Source: Nitriliruptorales bacterium
Lineage (GTDB): Bacteria; Actinomycetota; Nitriliruptoria; Nitriliruptorales; Nitriliruptoraceae
DNA: 6,740 nucleotides
Direction of reading: 5' to 3'
NCBI GenBank assembly: GCA_030835875.1
Contig: JAURQY010000012.1
Coordinates: forward strand, 1 to 6,740
A model generated the notes under the pieces. The model searched no databases. It had not been told where the DNA came from and saw only the letters and a list, made by a program, of their open reading frames with translations. Of the stretch, positions 1 to 5,847 are shown piece after piece (positions within the stretch are counted from its first letter, which is position 1; each line of letters starts with the position of its first letter). Made by a program: the position numbers and the translations under genes.

Positions 1-122
1 GACCCGCTGTCGAGCCCGAACTCGAGCCGGATCGCGGGGAACGCGGGCAGCAGCAGGTCGATACCGAGGGCCGAGAGCGCCATCGTCAACGCCAGGAAGA
101 CGATCAGCTCCCTGCCCTGCAT
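1..122 (-). CDS. MFS transporter, N-terminal fragment (probable DHA1/Bcr-CflA-type exporter)
   Basis: The gene begins at the ATG at 122-120 and leaves the window at base 1, so only 40 codons are visible. They encode a first hydrophobic helix (about residues 7-26) ending in GIDLLLPAFPAI. This is the typical end of helix 1 in drug:H+ antiporter-1 transporters of the major facilitator superfamily, where an acidic residue followed by LPA(F/L)PAI is common (family knowledge). The likely role is proton-driven efflux of small molecules across the cytoplasmic membrane; the substrate cannot be told. This ATG is the only canonical start in frame before the stop at 191-189. No clear Shine-Dalgarno sequence precedes it. 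It lies 66 bases downstream of recQ on the same strand and could be read through from it. The Bcr/CflA subfamily is less certain than MFS membership. Confidence 0.75.
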   Translation of the reverse strand, partial: MQGRELIVFLALTMALSALGIDLLLPAFPAIRLEFGLDSG

Positions 123-188
123 CGCAGCAAGGCCGGTGGAGGATCGGGGTCGCAGGGGGAGCGCTCCGCGAGATGGGATCGCAGCACC
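123..188. other. Short gap between recQ and the MFS gene
   Basis: These 66 bases separate the recQ stop from the MFS start. They hold a perfect 10-base palindrome (GGAGCGCTCC, 158-167) but no stem with a usable loop, no T-run and no recognisable promoter on the minus strand. Nothing here shows a terminator, so co-transcription of the MFS gene with recQ remains possible. Confidence 0.4.
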
Positions 189-2024
189 CTACTCCTCGGG
201 CGGTCGCTCCTCGCGCAGCACGTCGAGGAAGGCCTCGCCGTACCGCTCGAGCTTCACGCGACCGATGCCGGGCACGCGGAGCAGGCCCGCCGCGTCACGA
301 GGGACGTCCCTCGCCATCGTCGCGAGCGCCGCGTCGTCGAGGACGACGAACGCCGGCACGCCCTGCTCCTGGGCGAGCAGGCGTCGGACCTCGCGCAGCC
401 GCTCGAAGCGGGCCCGCTGCGTCGCATCGAGCGCGTCGGCAGGGCGTGTCCCGCCCCGTGCCGCAGCACCGCGTGCGCGACCGTCGGCCGCGCGGACCGA
501 CGGTGTCGCACGTCGTCCCAGCGAGAGCGTGCCCTCACCCCGCATCAGCGTGACACCCGACTCGGTGAGCCGGAGTCCGTCGTGCTCGGTGGTCGCGAGC
601 TCGCCCCGCGCGATCAGCTGGCGGAGCACCGCCTTCCACGTCGCCTCGTCGGTCGCCCGTCCGATCCCGAAGGTCGAGACCTCATCGTGTCCGTTCCGGT
701 GGATCCGCTCGTCGTCGCGCCCGAGGAGGACCGCGATCACATAGCCGGTGCCGAAGCGCTGCCCGGTCCGGTAGACGCAGGACAGTGCCATCCGCGCCTC
801 CTCGGTCGCATCGCGCGTCTCCTGCGGCTCGAGGCAGTTGTCGCAGTTGCCGCAGTCCTCGTCGCGCGGGTCGTCGAAGTGCGCGAGGAGCACGCGTCGC
901 CGGCATCCCGTCGTCTCGCAGTAGCCGAGCAGCGACTCCAGCCGACGCAGCTCCAGGCGCTTGTGCTCCTCGTCGGCATCGGAACGGTCGACGAAGCGCC
1001 GCTGCTGCACCACGTCGGCGAGTCCGTAGCGCATCCATGCCTCGCTCGGCAGGCCGTCACGGCCGGCGCGCCCCGTCTCCTGGTAGTAGGCCTCGAGGCT
1101 GCTCGGCAGCGAGAGGTGGGCGACGAAGCGGACGTCCGGCTTGTCGATGCCCATGCCGAACGCGATGGTCGCGACGATCACGATCCCGTCCTCGCGGCGG
1201 AACCGCTGCTGGTTGGCGTCCCGGTCCTCCGCGGGCATGCCGGCGTGGTAGGGGAGCGCCGTGACCCCTCGGTCGCGCAGCCATGTCGTGACGTCCTCGA
1301 CCATGCGACGGGACAGGCAGTACACGATGCCCGTCTCACCCGCATGACGCTCCTCGATGAAGCGCAGCAGCTGCTCGCGCGCGGAGCCGTCATCGAGCCC
1401 GACGAGGTAACGGATGTTCGGGCGGTCGAACCCGGTCACCACGTGCAGGGCGTCCGACCGGAGCAGACGGTCGGCGATCTCGGCGCGGGTGCGACGGTCC
1501 GCCGTCGCGGTCAGCGTGAGCCGCGGGACCCACGGGAAGCGCTCGCGCAGGAACGACAGCTCCAGGTATTCCGGACGGAAGTCATGGCCCCACTGGGAGA
1601 CGCAGTGCGCCTCGTCGATGGCGAACAGGGCGGGCTCGACCTCGTCGAGCAGCGCACGGAACCGCGGCGTGACGAGCCGCTCCGGCGCGACGTAGAGCAG
1701 GTCCAGCTCGCCGGCGAGCAGCCGCTCCTCGACGGCGCGCTGCCCCTCGGGGGAGAGCGTCGAGTTGAGCGCCGCGGCGCTGACGCCACGCTCACGCAGG
1801 TCCTCCACCTGGTCGCGCATGAGCGCGATCAGCGGCGAGATCACGATCCCGGTGCCCTCGCGCGCGATGGACGGGACCTGGTAGCACAGCGACTTCCCGC
1901 TCCCGGTCGGCATGACGACCATGACGTCGCCGCCCCCCAGGACGTGGTCGACGACCTCGCCCTGGCTCGGTCGGAAGTCGGCGAAGCCGAAGACGTCACG
2001 AAGGACCCGCTCGGCGTCGCCCAT
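189..2024 (-). CDS. recQ: ATP-dependent DNA helicase RecQ
   Basis: This encodes a complete 611-residue RecQ helicase, an ATP-driven 3'-5' DNA unwinding enzyme of recombination and replication-fork repair (family knowledge). Visible in order: RecQ motif 0 (FGFADFRPSQ, 12-21); Walker A TGSGKS (40-45); DEAH box (137-140) followed by the aromatic-rich loop CVSQWGHDFRPEY (141-153); motif III LTATA (171-175); FDRPNIRY (199-206); and motif VI QETGRAGRDG (315-324). The zinc-site cysteines are C374, C391, C394 and C397. An RQC winged-helix region follows (about 403-500, with GQRFGTGYV at 421-429). A basic, Ala/Gly-rich linker (about 501-530) leads to a C-terminal HRDC domain (about 531-611) with the core LRVPGIGRVKLERYG. 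The length is normal for bacterial RecQ. The ATG at 2024-2022 overlaps the stop of the upstream SDR gene by one base (TGATG) and lacks a strong Shine-Dalgarno sequence, suggesting translational coupling. The frame stays open upstream, but that part is a shadow of the SDR gene. Confidence 0.97.
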   Translation of the reverse strand: MGDAERVLRDVFGFADFRPSQGEVVDHVLGGGDVMVVMPTGSGKSLCYQVPSIAREGTGIVISPLIALMRDQVEDLRERGVSAAALNSTLSPEGQRAVEERLLAGELDLLYVAPERLVTPRFRALLDEVEPALFAIDEAHCVSQWGHDFRPEYLELSFLRERFPWVPRLTLTATADRRTRAEIADRLLRSDALHVVTGFDRPNIRYLVGLDDGSAREQLLRFIEERHAGETGIVYCLSRRMVEDVTTWLRDRGVTALPYHAGMPAEDRDANQQRFRREDGIVIVATIAFGMGIDKPDVRFVAHLSLPSSLEAYYQETGRAGRDGLPSEAWMRYGLADVVQQRRFVDRSDADEEHKRLELRRLESLLGYCETTGCRRRVLLAHFDDPRDEDCGNCDNCLEPQETRDATEEARMALSCVYRTGQRFGTGYVIAVLLGRDDERIHRNGHDEVSTFGIGRATDEATWKAVLRQLIARGELATTEHDGLRLTESGVTLMRGEGTLSLGRRATPSVRAADGRARGAAARGGTRPADALDATQRARFERLREVRRLLAQEQGVPAFVVLDDAALATMARDVPRDAAGLLRVPGIGRVKLERYGEAFLDVLREERPPEE

Positions 2025-2851
2025 CAGGACATGCCCGGACGGCGCGCGCGGAGCGCCTCGCTCCGCCGGCGTGGTCCGTCCGCGAGACGGGTCACGCCGC
2101 GCCAGAGCGGTGGTGCGATGTGACGGAGCACGACGAGGCCGCGGTACCAGCGCGGTGTCGTCACCTCCTCGGTGCGACGCGCGGCTGCCCGGGAGACCGC
2201 TCGGGCGACGACGTCCGGTCCGACGACGAGGCGTGCGACCGGCGTGCCGTCGGCCCACGACTGTGGGAACCCCTCGGTGTGGACGAAGCCGGGGTTGAGC
2301 TGGGTCACCGTGATGCCCCGGTCCCGCCAGGCGAGCCCGAGGGCCTCGCTGAACCCGACCATGCCGAACTTCGACGCCACGTAGGCGGCCGGTCCGAGGC
2401 CGAGCTTCCCGGCGACCGAGGCGACGTTGATCACCTGTGCCGGCGCGGAGGCGGCGAGCAGGTCCGCGAACGCGGCGCAGCAGCGCAGCGTGCCCGCGAG
2501 GTTGACGTCGAGCACGGCGAGCGCGGCATCGAGGTCCTCGCGGCGCTCGAGCGATCCGCCGCCGACCCCGGCGTTGCAGACGAGGAGGTGGCAGGCGCCG
2601 AGCTCGGCGTTCACCCGCGCAGCCAGCGCGTCGACGGATGCGGTCTCGCGCACGTCGACGACCGCCGGCACGACCCGTCCCGACATCACCGCGCGCGTCG
2701 CGCGCTCCGCGAGGTCCTCGAGCCGATCGATCCGGCGTGCCGCCGCGACGACCGTCCAACCCTCCGAGGCGAGCCGCAGGACCGTCGCCTCCCCGATGCC
2801 GCTGGATGCGCCGGTCACGACGGCGACGCGCCTCCGCCCGCTGGTGCTCAC
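2024..2851 (-). CDS. Short-chain dehydrogenase/reductase (SDR), NADP(H)-type, classical
   Basis: This is a 275-residue classical SDR, a cytoplasmic Rossmann-fold oxidoreductase acting on alcohol or carbonyl groups; the substrate is unknown. The cofactor motif TGASSGIG lies at 13-20, followed by CNAG at 92-95. The catalytic tetrad is N117, S145, Y157 and K161 (YVASK). Arginines R39 and R40 at the end of the second beta strand favour NADP(H) over NAD(H), by family knowledge. A PGFVHTEGF segment (187-195) fits the usual substrate-loop region. The C-terminal 35 residues or so are strongly basic and have no recognised function. The GTG start at 2851-2849 is chosen because a strong GGAGGGG lies just upstream and the glycine motif then falls at the normal distance from the N-terminus. 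The open frame continues to 3217 but would cover the divergent yceI gene. The stop shares one base with the recQ start. Confidence 0.92.
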   Translation of the reverse strand: MSTSGRRRVAVVTGASSGIGEATVLRLASEGWTVVAAARRIDRLEDLAERATRAVMSGRVVPAVVDVRETASVDALAARVNAELGACHLLVCNAGVGGGSLERREDLDAALAVLDVNLAGTLRCCAAFADLLAASAPAQVINVASVAGKLGLGPAAYVASKFGMVGFSEALGLAWRDRGITVTQLNPGFVHTEGFPQSWADGTPVARLVVGPDVVARAVSRAAARRTEEVTTPRWYRGLVVLRHIAPPLWRGVTRLADGPRRRSEALRARRPGMS

Positions 2852-2856
2852 CCCTG

Positions 2857-2863
2857 CCCCTCC
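2857..2863 (-). promoter_or_regulatory. Shine-Dalgarno sequence of the SDR gene
   Basis: On the minus strand GGAGGGG lies five bases before the GTG at 2851-2849; its GGAGG core is seven bases away. It decides the SDR start against the much longer upstream open frame. Confidence 0.75.
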
Positions 2864-2925
2864 GTCCGTCCGGCCCGCGGGGGCAGCCCCGCACCCGTCG
2901 TCGCGTGGCACCCTAGGCGTGAGCC

Positions 2926-2948
2926 CCGACGTCGGCGTCCCGCCGACG
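2926..2948. repeat. Nested inverted repeats upstream of the yceI gene (operator or leader hairpin)
   Basis: Two overlapping dyads are visible. A perfect 10-base palindrome CCGACGTCGG covers 2926-2935. A perfect 8-base inverted repeat pairs CGTCGGCG (2930-2937) with CGCCGACG (2941-2948) across a three-base spacer. The central GTCGG can pair with either flanking CCGAC, so the two structures exclude each other. The element ends 12 bases before the GGAG of the yceI gene. It could be a repressor site for one or both diverging operons, or a hairpin in the yceI leader. In DNA this GC-rich, such dyads also arise by chance. Confidence 0.4.
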
Positions 2949-2960
2949 CAGGATCCGGAC

Positions 2961-2964
2961 GGAG
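2961..2964 (+). promoter_or_regulatory. Shine-Dalgarno sequence of the yceI gene
   Basis: GGAG stands five bases before the ATG at 2970. It supports this start over the in-frame continuation upstream, which would run antisense through the SDR gene. Confidence 0.6.
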
Positions 2965-2969
2965 CATCC

Positions 2970-3710
2970 ATGTCCCGCAGGACCGCACTCCTCGGCGCCG
3001 TCGCCCTCGTCGCGCTCGTCGCTGCAGCGGCGCTCTGGTTCGTCGGTCGGGACTCGCCCGACGCGGTCGACATCGATCGCGCGGTCGCCGATGCGGCGGC
3101 AGCTGCCGCAGCCGACGGGGCGAGCGCACCCGACGCCGCGGACGCGCCGGCGGGGCCGATGGACGTCAGCGGCACGTGGACGGTCGACACCGAGTGGATC
3201 GCGTTCGATGCCGCCACGGGGGCCGGGACGTGGGTCGGCTACCGCATCGACGAGGAGCTGTCGGGCATCGGCGCGTTCACGGCGGTCGGTCGCTCACCCC
3301 GCGTCGAGGGGGAGGTCGTCGTCGACGACGGCCGCGTGGTCGAGGCTGCGATCCGCGCCGATCTGCAGGGGCTCGTGAGCGACAACGCGAACCGCGACGG
3401 ACGTGTGCGGCCGCTCTTCGCCGACCGGCCCGTCGTCTTCGCCCTCACCGAGCCGGTCGCGTTCGGCGATGTGCCGCAGGAGGGGCAGCGCATCACGGCG
3501 ACCGCACAGGGCCTGCTGCGCATCGGTGCGGTCGAGCGTTCGGTCAGCGTCGAGCTGTCCGCTGACGTGGCCGGGGAGCGGCTCGTCGTCACCGGATCGA
3601 CGGTCGTCACGCTCGTGGACTTCGATGTCGTGGTCCCGAGCGCCCCCGTCGTCCTCGGCGTGTCGGACGACGCCACGGTCGAGCTCCAGCTCTACCTGCG
3701 CCGAGGCTGA
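2970..3710 (+). CDS. Membrane-anchored YceI-like domain protein
   Basis: This is a 246-residue protein with a short basic N-terminus (MSRR), one hydrophobic segment (about 6-25), an acidic Ala/Asp-rich spacer (about 29-63) and a YceI-like domain (about 64-245). The domain begins MDVSGTWTVDTEW, has GYRIDEELSGIGAFTAVGRS (90-109), LQGLVSDNANRDGRVRPLF (132-150) and a late VTLVDFDV strand, matching the order of conserved parts of the YceI lipocalin-like fold. Some YceI proteins bind polyisoprenoids or similar lipids in a beta-barrel (family knowledge); the ligand here is unknown. There is no clear signal-peptidase site and no lipobox cysteine, so the segment is more likely an uncleaved anchor placing the domain outside the membrane. 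The vanZ-like gene follows after five bases and is surely co-transcribed. The domain call is firm; the function is open. Confidence 0.88.
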   Translation: MSRRTALLGAVALVALVAAAALWFVGRDSPDAVDIDRAVADAAAAAAADGASAPDAADAPAGPMDVSGTWTVDTEWIAFDAATGAGTWVGYRIDEELSGIGAFTAVGRSPRVEGEVVVDDGRVVEAAIRADLQGLVSDNANRDGRVRPLFADRPVVFALTEPVAFGDVPQEGQRITATAQGLLRIGAVERSVSVELSADVAGERLVVTGSTVVTLVDFDVVVPSAPVVLGVSDDATVELQLYLRRG

Positions 3711-3715
3711 CCCGA

Positions 3716-4255
3716 GTGCCCGGGGACATCGCGGCCGTCCGGGCGCTGCGGCACTCGCTCGACGCCGTCGGCTTCCTCGTCGCGATCGTCGCCGTCATCG
3801 CTGTCGCCATGCTCCTGATCGGTGCGCTCCGGCGACGCGGTGGACGTGGCGGTCGGACGGTCGCCTCCGGACTCGCCGTCCTGGGCGCGTGCGTGGCGCT
3901 CGCCGGCATCGCCGAGCTCACGCTGTTCGGGACGCAGGGGCTCGGCGCAGGTCCGCGCCTCGAGCTCGACCCCGTCGTCGGCGCGCGCGGCTGGTCGGGT
4001 ATCGCCTGGCGTCCCGTGATCGACAACGTCACGCTGTTCGTCCCGCTCGGGGCGATGCTCGCGGCGCTGTGGTGCCGTCGGTCGTGGCTCATCGTCCTCG
4101 CCGGCGCGACCATCGTCTCCCTCGGCGTCGAGGGTTTCCAGTGGGCGTTCCCGACCGGCCGGATCGCGAACAGCGCGGACGTGCTCGCGAACGCGGCCGG
4201 ATCGCTGCTTGGCATCCTGCTTGCCCGGGTGCTCGGAGCCTGCCGGGACCGCTGA
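3716..4255 (+). CDS. VanZ-like family integral membrane protein
   Basis: This encodes a 179-residue membrane protein with four or five hydrophobic segments (about 18-38, 50-70, 104-120, 123-140 and 156-174). The C-terminal half has the VanZ-like signature: DNVTLFVPLGAML (103-115), then SLGVEGFQWAFPTGRIANSADVLANAAGSLLG (135-166). These match the family's N-x-x-x-F-x-P-L-G and E-x-x-Q ... G-R-x-x-x-x-x-D-V-x-x-N-x-x-G elements. VanZ itself gives low-level teicoplanin resistance, but most VanZ-like proteins have no known role, and resistance should not be assumed here. No vanA/H/X/S/R-type genes are nearby. The GTG start at 3716 sits five bases after the YceI stop, with a weak GAGG at 3703-3706 inside the YceI coding sequence; the only later ATG considered would cut helix 1. 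The gene converges on the GH13 gene. Confidence 0.88.
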   Translation: MPGDIAAVRALRHSLDAVGFLVAIVAVIAVAMLLIGALRRRGGRGGRTVASGLAVLGACVALAGIAELTLFGTQGLGAGPRLELDPVVGARGWSGIAWRPVIDNVTLFVPLGAMLAALWCRRSWLIVLAGATIVSLGVEGFQWAFPTGRIANSADVLANAAGSLLGILLARVLGACRDR

Positions 4256-4272
4256 CGGGCGCGGGGGATGGA

Positions 4273-4294
4273 CGCGACGCCAGGGGACGTCGCG
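4273..4294. terminator. Candidate bidirectional terminator hairpin between convergent genes
   Basis: A perfect seven-base stem pairs CGCGACG (4273-4279) with CGTCGCG (4288-4294) around an eight-base loop. It lies in the 41-base gap between the vanZ-like stop and the GH13 stop, where both transcripts should end. No T-run follows on either strand, which is common for actinobacterial terminators but leaves the call weak. Confidence 0.4.
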
Positions 4295-4296
4295 GG

Positions 4297-5847
4297 TCAG
4301 GCGCGTCGCAGCACGATCGCGGTGTCCGCGTCGAGCGCGCCGTCGAACGGCGTTCCCTCACGCGGTCCTGCGGACTGCGTGTCGATGGCGACCGTCCACC
4401 CACTCGCCCACCTGCGGTCGAGCACCGCGCCCCGGCCCGCCATCTCAGCGAGCGTGACGAGTTCGTCGACGCCGTCGGTGCGCTGGACGGCGAGGACGCC
4501 GTCGGGGATCCCGTCCGCACCACCGAGGATCCGTTGCGCTCCACGCACGAGCGCGGGCTCGGCGTGCCGGAGCGCGAGGAGCCGTCGGTAGAGGTTCGCC
4601 GTCGACGCCGGATCCGCCTGCTGCGCGGCGACCGACCGCGTCGCTGCATCCGGCGGGAGCGGCAGCCATGCCGAGCTGGACCAACCAGCATCCGGGTCCT
4701 CGGTCCATGGCACGGGTGCGCGGCACCCGTCACGACCACCCGGGTCCACCACCCGGTCCGGTGGGACGATCGCGTCCTCGAGGCCGAGCTCGTCCCCCTG
4801 GAAGAGGCACGGAACGCCGCGCAGCGTCAGCTGCACGGTCGCGGCGACCCGTGCGCGCGCCTCGCTCCCGAGTCGCGTCGCGAGCCGCGGCCGGTCGTGG
4901 TTGCCCAGCGCCCATGACGGCCATGCGCCGGCCGGTTCGAACACGGACTCGACCTCCATGATGCGGCGGGCCCACTCGGCGGCGTCCCATGGGGCGCCGA
5001 GCAGGTGGAAGACGAACGACAGGTGCTGAGCGTCGTCGCCCACGTGCGCGAGGAGCACCTCGGGCTGCTCGAGGTACGACTCACCGACGATGATCGCGCC
5101 CCGCTCGTCGAGGACGCGCCGGATGGCCCGGAGGTGCTCCTTCGTGCTCGTGTGGTGGTGGAAGTCGCCGCGGCCGTCGAAGCGGTCGACGCCGGGGGGA
5201 TCGTCGGGATAGCTGCGGTCCTGGCCGATCAGGTGCACGACGTCGGCGCGGAAGCCGCGCACGCCACGATCCATCCAGAAGCGCAGCACATCGAGCTGTG
5301 CCTCTCTCAGTGCGGGCGTGTCCCAGTTCACGTCCGGCTGCTCGGGCAGGAAGTGATGGAGGTAGTACTGACCGCTCCGCTCGTCCAGCGTCCATGCGGG
5401 AGCGTCGGCGAAGTGGCGCACCCAGTTGTTCGGCGGACCGCCGTCCGGTGCAGGGTCGCGCCAGACGTACCAGTCGCGGTGCAGGTCCTCGGTCGAGCTC
5501 CGTGCCGCCTCGAACCAGCGGTGCCGGTCCGACGTGTGATTCGGCACGAAGTCCAGCCACACCTGCAGGCCGCGTGCGTCCGCGTCGGCGACGAAGGCAT
5601 CGAGGTCGTCGAGCGTGCCGAACACGGGGTCGATGTCGCAGTGGTCCGCGATGTCGTACCCGAAGTCAGCCATCGGCGAGCGGTATAGCGGCGACGACCA
5701 CACGGCGTCGACGCCGAGCCACGCCAGATGATCGAGTCCCGCGCGCATCCCCGCGAGGTCGCCGACACCGTCCCCGTCGCCGTCCCGGAAGGAGCGCGGG
5801 TAGACCTGGTAGATGACCCCGCCGAACGGGGGACCGTCGTTCGTCAT
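4297..5847 (-). CDS. GH13 alpha-glucosidase (oligo-1,6-glucosidase / alpha-glucosidase group)
   Basis: This is a complete 516-residue glycoside hydrolase of family 13 that should release glucose from the non-reducing ends of short alpha-glucans. It starts directly in the barrel (VIYQVYPRSFRDGDGDGVGDL, 11-31) with no signal peptide, so it acts in the cytoplasm. The acidic DGDGDGVGD loop matches the metal-binding loop of this group. Conserved region I is DFVPNH (99-104). Region II GFRADVVH carries the nucleophile D202, region III VGES carries the acid/base E256, and region IV NHD carries D318. Region V QPDVN (170-174) is the hallmark of the oligo-1,6-glucosidase subfamily. PMADFGYDIADH (58-69) and GDELG (351-355) are also typical. 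V203 after the nucleophile is associated with activity on alpha-1,6 bonds, so isomalto-oligosaccharides are possible substrates (inference). Trehalose synthase or sucrose hydrolase activity is less likely but not excluded. The ATG overlaps the stop of the upstream reductase gene (ATGA). Confidence 0.93.
   Translation of the reverse strand: MTNDGPPFGGVIYQVYPRSFRDGDGDGVGDLAGMRAGLDHLAWLGVDAVWSSPLYRSPMADFGYDIADHCDIDPVFGTLDDLDAFVADADARGLQVWLDFVPNHTSDRHRWFEAARSSTEDLHRDWYVWRDPAPDGGPPNNWVRHFADAPAWTLDERSGQYYLHHFLPEQPDVNWDTPALREAQLDVLRFWMDRGVRGFRADVVHLIGQDRSYPDDPPGVDRFDGRGDFHHHTSTKEHLRAIRRVLDERGAIIVGESYLEQPEVLLAHVGDDAQHLSFVFHLLGAPWDAAEWARRIMEVESVFEPAGAWPSWALGNHDRPRLATRLGSEARARVAATVQLTLRGVPCLFQGDELGLEDAIVPPDRVVDPGGRDGCRAPVPWTEDPDAGWSSSAWLPLPPDAATRSVAAQQADPASTANLYRRLLALRHAEPALVRGAQRILGGADGIPDGVLAVQRTDGVDELVTLAEMAGRGAVLDRRWASGWTVAIDTQSAGPREGTPFDGALDADTAIVLRRA

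Larger units (their letters stand above)
2852..2969. promoter_or_regulatory. Divergent intergenic region between the SDR-recQ and yceI-vanZ operons
   Basis: These 118 bases must hold the promoters for both diverging groups. On the minus strand TAGGGT (2915-2910) resembles an actinobacterial -10 box (TANNNT) that could serve the SDR-recQ transcript, but no good -35 partner stands at the expected distance. No convincing box is seen for the plus-strand genes. The right part carries nested inverted repeats, listed separately. Only the location of the promoters is well supported, not their exact elements. Confidence 0.4.

Noticed and set aside
158..167. The GGAGCGCTCC palindrome as a recQ terminator
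   Set aside because: It has no loop for a stable hairpin and no T-run; a 10-base palindrome in such GC-rich DNA is not significant by itself.
582..2123. A 513-codon open frame on the plus strand opposite recQ
   Set aside because: It is antisense to a gene with every RecQ motif intact. Long antisense frames are expected in very GC-rich coding DNA, and the translation shows no recognisable domain.
2025..2894. An extended RecQ with 290 extra N-terminal residues
   Set aside because: The extension is the SDR gene read in the wrong frame. The RecQ motif 0 is at its normal place when starting from the ATG at 2024.
2852..3217. An extended SDR starting at 3217
   Set aside because: The added 122 residues are Ala/Ser-rich, antisense to the yceI gene, and the GTG at 2851 has a strong Shine-Dalgarno sequence.
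2120..3565. A 481-codon plus-strand open frame across the SDR gene, the intergenic region and yceI
   Set aside because: It runs antisense to the SDR gene and out of frame with yceI, and its product is Arg/Gly-rich low complexity with no family resemblance.
3716..4255. The VanZ-like gene as a glycopeptide-resistance gene
   Set aside because: No other van-type gene is nearby, and the VanZ-like domain is widespread in proteins unrelated to resistance.
3403..4917. A 504-codon plus-strand open frame crossing yceI, the vanZ-like gene and the end of the GH13 gene
   Set aside because: It crosses two well-supported genes in another frame and one on the other strand; the product is Arg/Ser-rich with no motifs.
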